From contig CAJFPU010000007.1 of assembly GCA_904418825.1 (NCBI GenBank), forward strand, positions 1 to 38,825: a DNA stretch of 38,825 bases. Direction: 5' to 3'. Under the pieces are notes generated by a model, which worked only from the letters and a program-made list of their open reading frames with translations, did no database searches and had not been told where the DNA came from. A program made the position numbers and the translations under genes. Shown here in pieces: positions 26,455 to 33,419 of this stretch. Position 1 is the first letter of the stretch. Every line of letters begins with the position of its first letter. This stretch comes from an uncultured Romboutsia sp. GTDB lineage: Bacteria; Bacillota; Clostridia; Peptostreptococcales; Peptostreptococcaceae.

Positions 26455-26482
26455 TTTAAAGAGGCTAAATAGCCTCTTTAAA
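26455..26482 (+). terminator. Terminator after paralog 3
   Basis: Perfect 13-bp stem TTTAAAGAGGCTA with a 2-nt loop; the T tract is short. Confidence 0.75.
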
Positions 26483-26510
26483 AAATATAAAAAAATTTAA
26501 AAAATTAATA

Positions 26511-26537
26511 ACACTTTAAAAAATTTTACATAGTATA
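26511..26537 (+). promoter_or_regulatory. Candidate sigma-K-type promoter
   Basis: AC at 26511-26512, a 16-nt spacer and CATAGTATA (26529-26537), which fits the CATANNNTA -10 consensus of sigma-K exactly. Confidence 0.5.
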
Positions 26538-26613
26538 TAATTAAAAGAGTTAAAACTCTAGAGACAACTAAGTTTTATCTGATTTGTATATATATTTAAG
26601 GAGGGGATTTTTT

Positions 26614-26838
26614 ATGGGAAATAAATTAAGCAGAATATTCGGTGGATGTGATGGAGCATTTGGAGGTGGAGCATGGTGGATAATAGTATTATTCTTCTTA
26701 TTCTTAGCTTTCCAAGAATGTTGGAGTGAAATATGCATAACTGATTGGATACCATTTTTAATATTATTATTAATAGTATGCTCATGTGGAAGTATAGATG
26801 GAGATTGTGGATGTTTAGATAACGGTTACGATTGCTAA
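26614..26838 (+). CDS. Small two-helix spore-region protein, paralog 4
   Basis: A 74-residue protein with RIFGGCDGAFGGGAWW at the start, a first helix rich in Phe and Leu (about 20-34), a connector with Cys and acidic residues, a second helix (about 46-56) and a Cys/Gly/Asp-rich tail. It has seven cysteines, the most in the family. The ATG at 26614 follows AAGGAGGGG. The segment from GGAWW through the first helix is almost base-for-base the same as in the next gene (26664-26709 against 27042-27086), so the two arose by recent duplication. Confidence 0.8.
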   Translation: MGNKLSRIFGGCDGAFGGGAWWIIVLFFLFLAFQECWSEICITDWIPFLILLLIVCSCGSIDGDCGCLDNGYDC

Positions 26839-26848
26839 GGAATTAGTA

Positions 26849-26894
26849 AGTAAAAATAAGAAGGATGCTTAATTGCATCCTTCTTATTTTTACT
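26849..26894 (+). terminator. Terminator after paralog 4
   Basis: Perfect 20-bp stem (26849-26868 and 26875-26894) containing AAGGATGC, a 6-nt loop and a T-rich right arm. Confidence 0.92.
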
Positions 26895-26930
26895 ATATAA
26901 AAAAATAAAAAAATATCCAAATTTAATATC

Positions 26931-26956
26931 ACAAATTATCTTAGTTGCATATTATA
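26931..26956 (+). promoter_or_regulatory. Candidate sigma-K-type promoter
   Basis: AC at 26931-26932, a 15-nt spacer and CATATTATA (26948-26956), an exact CATANNNTA. Confidence 0.5.
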
Positions 26957-27003
26957 TGTTAAGAGCATAAGCTCAATATAAAATATCATCAGGAGGTAGC
27001 AAA

Positions 27004-27195
27004 ATGTTAGATAGAATATTTGGATGTGATGGATTCTTTAGTGGTGGAGCATGGTGGATAATAGTATTATTTTTCTTATTCTTAGCATTTGGAGATAGCT
27101 GGGTAGATATAGACATAATGGCATGGATACCATTTTTAATATTATTATTAATAACTTGTTCTTGTGGTGGATTATTTGATGATGGATGTTGCTAG
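27004..27195 (+). CDS. Small two-helix spore-region protein, paralog 5
   Basis: A 63-residue protein, the shortest family member, with RIFGCDGFFSGGAWW, two hydrophobic helices (about 17-31 and 43-53) and the end Asp-Asp-Gly-Cys-Cys. AGGAGG stands 6 bases before the ATG. It is closest to paralog 4 in both DNA and protein. It ends the array, immediately before ccpA, with its own promoter-like site and terminator. The role is unknown; the Cys-rich ends and neighbours suggest a spore-layer component. Confidence 0.8.
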   Translation: MLDRIFGCDGFFSGGAWWIIVLFFLFLAFGDSWVDIDIMAWIPFLILLLITCSCGGLFDDGCC

Positions 27196-27214
27196 AAATA
27201 ATTAGTTATTTATT

Positions 27215-27245
27215 AAGTACTGGTTTTAAACCAGTACTTTTATTT
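27215..27245 (+). terminator. Terminator after paralog 5
   Basis: Perfect 12-bp inverted repeat AAGTACTGGTTT (27215-27226 and 27228-27239) followed by a T-rich stretch. Confidence 0.85.
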
Positions 27246-27316
27246 ATATTGTATAATTTTATTCAATAAAATGTATAATTAATTTAAGGAAGATATTATA
27301 AATAAAAATAAGTATG

Positions 27317-27345
27317 TTTACTTAATTATGTAAGAATAGTATAAT
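27317..27345 (+). promoter_or_regulatory. Candidate sigma-A promoter of ccpA
   Basis: TTTACT (27317-27322), a 17-nt spacer and TATAAT (27340-27345), about 60 bp before the gene. Confidence 0.5.
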
Positions 27346-27407
27346 TAAAATTTAAATAGAAGATATCGAATTGAAAATAAATACCATTATGTAAGGAGGA
27401 TGTAAAT

Positions 27408-28421
27408 ATGAAGGGCACAATAACTATAAAAGATGTAGCAAAAAAAGCAGGTGTGTCTATATCTACAGTATCGAGAGTAATTAATAATTCAAAACCTGTA
27501 ACAGATGAAGTCAAGCAAAAGGTTTTAGATGTAATTAAAGAAACTGGATATATACCAAATCCATTAGCAAGAAGTTTAGTAACTAAAAAAAGTCAATTAA
27601 TAGGGGTAATAGTACCAGAGGTTTCAGATTCTTTTGTAAGTGAGATATTAAATGGAATAGAAGAAGTAGCTAAAATGTATGATTATGAAATACTATTATC
27701 AAATACTTATTCAGATAAAGAGCAAGAATTAAAAAGTATAAATTTACTTAGAGCAAAGCAAGTAGAAGGAATAGTAATGATCTGTTGGAAGGTAGAAGAA
27801 GATCACATAAATTATATTCAAAATTGTGGAATACCAGCAACATACATAAGTAAAACTGCAAGGGACTATGATATATATACGGTAAGTACAAGCAATAAAG
27901 AGGCAACATATGATATGACTAAATATCTTATAGATAAAGGTCATGAAGATATAGCATTTATAATGACAAGTAAAGATGATACTGTTTTAGAAAGAGAAAG
28001 ACTTTCAGGATATGAGCAAGCGTTAAATGAAAATAATATAAAATTAGATGAAAGTCTAATAAAGTATGGTGGAACTACTTATGAAGCAGGTTATGAAAGC
28101 ATGAAAGAAATACTGGAAGAAGGTAGAGTACCTCAAGCTGCATTTGTAACTGGAGATGAAGCTGCAATAGGTGCTATAAATGCAGCTTGTGATAAAGGAT
28201 ATAAAGTTCCTGAAGATATATCAATTGCAGGATTTAATGATGTAAAAATAGCTAAAATGTATAGACCTAAGTTAACAACAGTATATCAACCATTATATGA
28301 TATGGGAGCTGTTGCAATGAGAATGGTTATAAAATTGATAAATAAAGAGCCTATAGAAAGTAAAAAAATAGAGTTACCTTATAGGATTGTAGAAAGGGAA
28401 AGTGTAATAACTAGAAAATAA
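27408..28421 (+). CDS. ccpA: Catabolite control protein A (LacI family regulator)
   Basis: A 337-residue LacI/GalR regulator. The helix-turn-helix is at about 6-25 (IKDVAKKAGVSISTVSRVIN) with the hinge NPLARSLVTKK, followed by a periplasmic-binding-like core that includes GVIVPEVSDSF and ISIAGFNDVKIAKMYRPKLTTV. CcpA works with HPr-Ser-P to repress or activate carbon genes at cre sites. The assignment rests on overall similarity and on location: from memory, C. difficile ccpA (CD1064) sits in the same place, next to small sporulation genes and a few genes before cdeC. Another LacI-type regulator is possible. AAGGAGG precedes the ATG. Confidence 0.85.
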   Translation: MKGTITIKDVAKKAGVSISTVSRVINNSKPVTDEVKQKVLDVIKETGYIPNPLARSLVTKKSQLIGVIVPEVSDSFVSEILNGIEEVAKMYDYEILLSNTYSDKEQELKSINLLRAKQVEGIVMICWKVEEDHINYIQNCGIPATYISKTARDYDIYTVSTSNKEATYDMTKYLIDKGHEDIAFIMTSKDDTVLERERLSGYEQALNENNIKLDESLIKYGGTTYEAGYESMKEILEEGRVPQAAFVTGDEAAIGAINAACDKGYKVPEDISIAGFNDVKIAKMYRPKLTTVYQPLYDMGAVAMRMVIKLINKEPIESKKIELPYRIVERESVITRK

Positions 28422-28529
28422 ATATAATAAAGTAATATGATTATAGATAAGTATTTTTAATTATTACGTTTAAATATCCAAAATATTAAAATACGTTATT
28501 TATATTAGAGGGAATATATTATAAACTAT

Positions 28530-28566
28530 AATGAAAGAGTGTAGACAAAGTCTACACTCTTTCATT
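28530..28566. terminator. Hairpin between convergent ccpA and the basic-protein gene
   Basis: Perfect 17-bp stem (28530-28546 and 28550-28566) with an AAA loop. It reaches the stop codon of the minus-strand gene. T tracts are short on both strands. Confidence 0.8.
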
Positions 28567-29026
28567 ATTCACCTTTAGAAACTTTTTTTACTTTTTTAAC
28601 AACTTTCTTTGTTTTTTTATGTGGATTTGCTACATTTGTATTATCATTAGGTGTAGATGGGACATGTTTTGTTGATTTAGTTTTCTTAACATTTTTTGTG
28701 TTAGAAGAAGGTATATTTGAATTACTTGATGAATTATTTTTTTGAGTTTTATTTTTCTTATTTTCTATTTTATCTTTAACTTCAGCATCATATATTTTAT
28801 TCATAACAGCATCTAGTTTCTTTTTTTGATCATCATTTAAAAAAGCTTTTAATTTAGAAACGACCTGTTCTTTTCCTTCTAAAGTTTTACCTATTTTGAC
28901 TAATTCATCCATTAATTCTCCTTCAGATTTACCTTTGTATCCATCAGCTATTTTTTCTATCTTGTCTTTGTCTATATTTTTTTCTTTAGCCATTTTTTCA
29001 AGAATATCTGTATTTACTTTTTTCAT
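28565..29026 (-). CDS. Basic two-part protein with Lys-rich tail
   Basis: A 153-residue protein. Residues 1 to about 85 form a charged helical domain with a repeated ILEKMAKEKNIDKDKIEKIA-like helix pattern. Then comes an Asn/Ser/Thr/Pro-rich linker, and the last 20 residues are dominated by Lys and Val (KKVVKKVKKV). No membrane segment or cysteine is present. The tail could bind nucleic acid, acidic proteins or cell-wall polymers. It is divergent from an equally unusual acidic gene at 29233. The start follows AAAGGGG. The family was not identified; sporulation use is inferred from the neighbours. Confidence 0.75.
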   Translation of the reverse strand: MKKVNTDILEKMAKEKNIDKDKIEKIADGYKGKSEGELMDELVKIGKTLEGKEQVVSKLKAFLNDDQKKKLDAVMNKIYDAEVKDKIENKKNKTQKNNSSSNSNIPSSNTKNVKKTKSTKHVPSTPNDNTNVANPHKKTKKVVKKVKKVSKGE

Positions 29027-29170
29027 AAATTTACCCCTTTCTTATAATATAAATTAAATTTTATTCATATTATTTATATATAGAAATAATTTTGAATCTG
29101 TTAAAGATAATTTAATTAAATAAAATTTCTTATAGATAATGTATATGCACTTAGTTGAAAAAAAAGTAAC

Positions 29171-29196
29171 ACTAAGATTAAATAAAACATACTTAT
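29171..29196 (+). promoter_or_regulatory. Candidate sigma-K-type promoter
   Basis: AC at 29171-29172 (or 29169-29170), 15 or 17 nt, then CATACTTAT from 29188, about 45 bp before the acidic-protein gene. Confidence 0.4.
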
Positions 29197-29232
29197 ATAT
29201 GAGGAAGAAGATAATTTAAGGGGTGACTATGC

Positions 29233-29997
29233 TTGAATAATCTGCTATTGATAATAGGAATGATTGCATTGAGTAATGGAAATATATCTTTAGGTAATTT
29301 ACCTTTATTTGATAATAAAAATAATTCTAAAAGAGAAAATAGTGATACTACACGGCCTAGAGAAAGAAAAGTAAAAGATAACAAAACAAGAAAAAAAGTA
29401 AATAAAAAAGTTTCAGATAATAATGTAAGTAATTTACTTAAATTTAATATGAATGATATAAATAGAGGAATGAAAATGATGGATTTAAGTGATGATGATT
29501 TAGAGCGTGGTATGGAGATAATAACAAGGACTAAAAAGTATATGTCACCTGATGAAAGAAAAATATTAATAAAAATTGAAAGTTTATTAGACTTAGTAAA
29601 AGGGATAAAAAGACTTAGTAGTATAGAATTTGATGATTATGAAGAAACAAATTTTTTTAGAAGTATGGATGAAGAAGATAAAAAAAATATGATGATAAAA
29701 GAAATTTTAGAAGTATTTCCAGAAAAGAGAAAAGAGTCTCTTGACAAAGCTATTGATATGAAGAAGAAAATAGATTTATTTGCAGAATTATTTTTACCAG
29801 ATGATTTAGGAGAAGGTGGATTTAGTTTAAGTTCATTAGTTAATATAAATAATTTAGGTAGTATGAATAATCTCAAGTTATTAGGAAGTCTTTTAAGAAT
29901 AGATGATAATAAAAGATATGAAGAATATGACGATGAAGATTATGAAGAGTATGAAGATGAAGAGTATGAAGATTATAAAGATGAATATGATGAATAA
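29233..29997 (+). CDS. Acidic protein with Tyr/Asp/Glu tail, probably spore-associated
   Basis: A 254-residue protein. The first 20 residues are hydrophobic and may be a signal or membrane segment; next is a basic Lys/Arg stretch (about 30-62), then a helical middle region. The last 28 residues consist almost only of Glu, Asp and Tyr, built from repeated GAA/GAT/TAT codons (29911-29994). Such Tyr-rich acidic tails suit cross-linked spore layers. The TTG at 29233 follows AAGGGGTG; an ATG at 29229 in another frame stops after three codons. A sigma-K-like site lies upstream. The family was not recognised. Confidence 0.72.
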   Translation: MNNLLLIIGMIALSNGNISLGNLPLFDNKNNSKRENSDTTRPRERKVKDNKTRKKVNKKVSDNNVSNLLKFNMNDINRGMKMMDLSDDDLERGMEIITRTKKYMSPDERKILIKIESLLDLVKGIKRLSSIEFDDYEETNFFRSMDEEDKKNMMIKEILEVFPEKRKESLDKAIDMKKKIDLFAELFLPDDLGEGGFSLSSLVNINNLGSMNNLKLLGSLLRIDDNKRYEEYDDEDYEEYEDEEYEDYKDEYDE

Positions 29998-30108
29998 AAT
30001 GACATCAATAGTAAATACATAGATAAATATAGAGAAAAAAATGGTAAAACATAATAAAATTACATTAATTGTCATACGAAACTACTTTTAAAATATTGTT
30101 TTTTAGTA

Positions 30109-30306
30109 TATAATAGGAATATAAATCCTGAAGCATTCGATACGGCTTATTTAAATTCAACCGACAAATGTTGAACGGGAGATCGCGTCTACTAAAATAA
30201 AACATACCTGTATTTATATAGGAAGTTTAAAGTTAGTAGCAGGTCACCCACCTGGGAGTATCTCGGGTATGAATTTATTAGGCCACCGGTGTTTTGGGAT
30301 TTTTTT
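30109..30306 (+). ncRNA. Structured non-coding RNA with its own promoter box and terminator
   Basis: A TATAAT at 30109-30114 precedes a transcript from about 30121. A closing helix of 13 bp (30123-30135 with 30290-30302, three wobbles) is followed by U residues and so doubles as terminator. Inside it are GGCTTA/TTAGGCC (30144-30149, 30279-30284), hairpin TTCAAC/GTTGAA (30156-30175), GAGAT/ATCTC (30179-30183, 30260-30264), CTACTAA/TTAGTAG (30189-30195, 30233-30239) and hairpin CAGGT/ACCTG (30240-30254). It has no open frame and is GC-richer than its surroundings. A raiA-motif RNA is my best guess, because of size, shape and a link to sporulation, but I cannot confirm it. It does not fit the rod shape of 6S RNA. 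Confidence 0.75.
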
Positions 30307-30331
30307 AGTGCTGCAAATACTGCAACACTAA
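30305..30331. terminator. Hairpin between the structured RNA and the propeller gene
   Basis: An 11-bp stem with one mismatch (30305-30315 and 30321-30331), directly after the U tract of the RNA and next to the 3' end of the minus-strand gene. It lacks its own U tract, so a barrier or backup role is likely. Confidence 0.5.
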
Positions 30332-30335
30332 TTAT

Positions 30336-31346
30336 TTAAAATCCTATTATAGTTATATCATCATCAATAGTAAATACTGAAGTTAAATTATATGAGAAAT
30401 CATCAGGATAATTTGATAAAAATTTAGATCTACAAAACCTTTCATCTATACTAGTTTCATCTATTTGATGTTCACTCCATGTCTTTCCTAAATCATTTGA
30501 TATAGAAGTATACAGTTTATTAGAATTTACCCACATTAAATAAATAGTTGAATTTTGTTTAACTATACTAGGATATATACAAGTCGATGGACCAGATACA
30601 TAAATAGAAGTACTTATATCTAATTTATTCTCGTTTAAGTAGCCATTCATATATTTTACAGAATATCCATTATCTATAGATTCACAAAACGTTAAATGAT
30701 AAAAGTTCATATTGTCTTTTAGAACAGATAAGTATAGCTTGTTTTTATTAGAATTAGTAATCTGACAAGGATTAGACCACGTTAAAGAGTTAGGGTTAAA
30801 TCTAGAAAAGAATATTTCTTCACATCCATTTACAAGATTAAAATAAAATAATACAGGTGAGTTTTGAATCCATAAAACTGTAAAATTATCTAATACTATA
30901 TGAGTAATAAAGTCAATTTTATTTTCTATCCATACACCATTATTGTAATAATGATGAAATAAAGCACAAGTATTTGTTGAATTATTATTATAAACATAGT
31001 AAATGATATGTATAGAATTGTTTATTACGTTTATATATGGAAACATAATATCAAATTTTTTAGAGTCATAAGTTAAGATATCTTTTTTAGAAATCATAGA
31101 AGAGTCTCTAGGAATATGTATCATTTTTAAATTATTATCTTTATATATACCATATATATTATTATTATCTATGCAAAAGGAACAATTTGTAAAATCCATT
31201 CCTTTTAAATTATCTAAGTTAGTGCTTGAAATTAAATTATTATTTTTATCGTAATGATCAATTTTAATAGTATTATCTACATAAAACTTGAAAATTTCTT
31301 TATCAGATCTTCTTATAATCGTAGAACATTTATTAATAAAGCTCAT
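30336..31346 (-). CDS. Beta-propeller protein with an Asp-box, neighbour of cdeC
   Basis: A 336-residue protein rich in short beta strands with recurring Asn/Asp-Asn turns, as in sialidase-like propellers. Near residues 283-290 there is a good Asp-box (SNDLGKTW), the turn motif found in sialidase and BNR-repeat blades. The catalytic arginine set of sialidases is not evident. No signal peptide or membrane helix is present, so it is probably a cytoplasmic product placed on the spore from the mother cell. AAGGAGG lies before the ATG. It is divergent from cdeC, and a second propeller-like gene lies on the other side at 32772. Function unknown. Confidence 0.7.
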   Translation of the reverse strand: MSFINKCSTIIRRSDKEIFKFYVDNTIKIDHYDKNNNLISSTNLDNLKGMDFTNCSFCIDNNNIYGIYKDNNLKMIHIPRDSSMISKKDILTYDSKKFDIMFPYINVINNSIHIIYYVYNNNSTNTCALFHHYYNNGVWIENKIDFITHIVLDNFTVLWIQNSPVLFYFNLVNGCEEIFFSRFNPNSLTWSNPCQITNSNKNKLYLSVLKDNMNFYHLTFCESIDNGYSVKYMNGYLNENKLDISTSIYVSGPSTCIYPSIVKQNSTIYLMWVNSNKLYTSISNDLGKTWSEHQIDETSIDERFCRSKFLSNYPDDFSYNLTSVFTIDDDITIIGF

Positions 31347-31436
31347 AAAAATCCTCCTTATAAAAGTTTTTATAATAAATATATATTTTAAATGAAGGAA
31401 TTTATTCTAAATATATATTTATCATTTATTTAAGTA

Positions 31437-31464
31437 ACAAATATCAATTTATATTCATACTATT
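31437..31464 (+). promoter_or_regulatory. Candidate sigma-K-type promoter of cdeC
   Basis: AC at 31437-31438, a 17-nt spacer and CATACTATT (31456-31464). cdeC in C. difficile is expressed late in the mother cell, consistent with sigma-K. Confidence 0.5.
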
Positions 31465-31520
31465 AATTAAGCGATGAAAAATGCTTAAACTTAGAATTCA
31501 TTTAAGGGGAGGACAACAAA

Positions 31521-32729
31521 ATGCAAGACTTAAAAAGATATAAAAGAAAAATAAATCATCCAAATTTACAATGTGAAAATAAAGAAAATTTAAATAATGA
31601 ATTACAAGAAGATGTGTCTAGAACTTATAATTCAAAAGGATGTGGCTGCAATAAACATGATGATTACGATTTTGAATGCGATTGTGTATGCAAGCCAAAA
31701 CATAATAATCACAATTGTGATGATGAATGCGAAACTTGTCAAGTAGAATCTGATGAATGTGTAGAAAATTTATGTAGTGAAGGAAGCTGTTATCCGCTAT
31801 CAGCACCTAAATACTCAACAGCAAATAGCAAACCTCTTGCTATAGAAACAAATAGGGTATATGATAGTATGAAGTTCCAAGTGTTTACTGATGCAGATGC
31901 ACCTAATGGAGAAGATTTATTCTTTGAATATGAAGTAGTATCAGTTAATGGACCTATTCCAAAATCAGGTGTAGTAAATGTAAATATAGAAAAAGTATGT
32001 ATGAACTATACAGATATAGTAATAAAACCTGGTTGTACAACATTAGAAGATCATGCAGTAAGTTCTATAAAAGAATTTGAAATGGAAACTTGTGAACAAG
32101 AAAATCTTTGTCCAGAATTTATAAATCAAGATGGAGAATTATGCAAAACTTCTTTTGAATATAATGTTTGTGGAAATAAAAATACACAATATTCTTCTCA
32201 AGGAAAAGGTGAAAGATCTTCATATAAACAAAAAGGACTAAAAGTTATAGTTAAAAATCTAGTATTAGAGTTAAAAGGAAAATGTGGATGTACAGAAGTT
32301 ACAGTACTTGCATATCCAGCAACAAGAACATGTAATGGTGACTTAGATTTAGTTAATAAAGTTGTATTTAATTTTAATACTTTAACAGCTCCTATGTGTG
32401 TACCAGCAAATGGAACATCATTTACACTAAGACAAAATTTCCAAACTGCATTAAATGTTGATTGTATAGGAAAAACATTATTAAAATTAGTAGATGAAAA
32501 TTGTTGTGAATCTTACTATGATTTCTGTATACCAAATGGAATAGATTTAATACTTTGCTTAGAAGAAACAGTTAGTATATTAGTAACTGAACAAATAGTA
32601 GTATTAGCATCTTTAAATTCAGTAGAGCCAAGAGTAGTAGATACTTTTGCTAAAGTTTGTGATTTTAATAATAGTACAGCAAATAGCAACAGTAATAGCA
32701 ATAATAACGGATGTAACTGTATAAGATAA
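31521..32729 (+). CDS. cdeC: Cysteine-rich exosporium morphogenetic protein CdeC
   Basis: A 402-residue protein with 30 cysteines. A His/Cys-rich, probably disordered N-terminal part (about 35-95) is followed by a long conserved core. That core contains DSMKFQVFTDADAPNGE, GKGERSSYKQKGL, VKNLVLELKGKCGCTE, FTLRQNFQTALNVDCIGK and TEQIVVLAS. These segments match my memory of C. difficile CdeC (CD1067, 405 residues), which builds the exosporium and assembles through disulfides. The end is Ser/Asn-rich with a final Cys-Asn-Cys. The start follows AAGGGGAGG. It stands alone between two reversed propeller genes. Confidence 0.92.
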   Translation: MQDLKRYKRKINHPNLQCENKENLNNELQEDVSRTYNSKGCGCNKHDDYDFECDCVCKPKHNNHNCDDECETCQVESDECVENLCSEGSCYPLSAPKYSTANSKPLAIETNRVYDSMKFQVFTDADAPNGEDLFFEYEVVSVNGPIPKSGVVNVNIEKVCMNYTDIVIKPGCTTLEDHAVSSIKEFEMETCEQENLCPEFINQDGELCKTSFEYNVCGNKNTQYSSQGKGERSSYKQKGLKVIVKNLVLELKGKCGCTEVTVLAYPATRTCNGDLDLVNKVVFNFNTLTAPMCVPANGTSFTLRQNFQTALNVDCIGKTLLKLVDENCCESYYDFCIPNGIDLILCLEETVSILVTEQIVVLASLNSVEPRVVDTFAKVCDFNNSTANSNSNSNNNGCNCIR

Positions 32730-32737
32730 CTATAGAT

Positions 32738-32765
32738 AAGAGGCTATTTTATATAGCCTCTTTTT
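32738..32765. terminator. Terminator between cdeC and the second propeller gene
   Basis: Perfect 9-bp GC-containing stem (AAGAGGCTA at 32738-32746 with 32754-32762), a 7-nt loop and a T run on the plus strand. Confidence 0.88.
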
Positions 32766-32771
32766 AATTTA

Positions 32772-33419
32772 TTATAACTTATATTTTATACTATAGCAGT
32801 ATTCTAATATATCACTTTTTATATTAGATGAAATATTTTTCTCATTTAGATATATTTTATTATTACGAATAAGTGGGATACTTGTAATCCATTTTCTAGA
32901 TATACTATTAAAAATTATAGTATTATAAGAAGTATCTCTAGATAAAATATCTATAGTTTTATATTGAAATACTATATTAGATAATTCATCTATATTTAAT
33001 TTATATATTGATAATTCATCTTTAAAAACTTTATCAATTGTATGCCTAAATACACTATAGTTTGAAATATTAAAATTTATATGAGAAATTTTAAATTGAT
33101 TATCATCTAAAGGATATCTTTCAACTATAAAAACATTAAAATAATCATTTAATATATAAACCCTCATATCTTGAATATTTTTAGTAGTGTTAAAATACTT
33201 TCGTATTATCTTTTTTTTCCATATCCCATTATTATTGAAAATATGAAGAAGCTTACCAAAATTATCAATAGCTAATATATGAATATTATTATTTTTATCA
33301 ATATTAGCTGAGTAAATATAAATATTACTAGCTAATCTTTCTGAACTTTCATTTATATTTTTTATATATAGAGAATTTCTCTCTGTATATATATAAAAAG
33401 GTTTAATATTAGTATTCAT
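32772..33419 (-). CDS. Second propeller-like protein, coupled to the spoVB-like gene
   Basis: A 215-residue protein of repeated short strands and Asn/Asp turns (for example NIDKNNNIHILAID), similar in style to the protein at 30336 but shorter and without an Asp-box. It has no signal or membrane helix. Its ATG overlaps the stop of the upstream flippase gene by four bases (ATGA), so translation is coupled. Its ribosome-binding site, AGGGGGG, lies within the last codons of that gene and follows ATT, giving ATTAGGGGG, the exact complement of the 9-mer common to the two small RNA candidates. Confidence 0.62.
   Translation of the reverse strand: MNTNIKPFYIYTERNSLYIKNINESSERLASNIYIYSANIDKNNNIHILAIDNFGKLLHIFNNNGIWKKKIIRKYFNTTKNIQDMRVYILNDYFNVFIVERYPLDDNQFKISHINFNISNYSVFRHTIDKVFKDELSIYKLNIDELSNIVFQYKTIDILSRDTSYNTIIFNSISRKWITSIPLIRNNKIYLNEKNISSNIKSDILEYCYSIKYKL

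Noticed and set aside
30121-30306. 6S RNA, riboswitch or T-box at this RNA
   Set aside because: It has several branching helices rather than one long rod with a central bubble, it does not precede a gene on its own strand, and no T-box or known riboswitch signature was seen.
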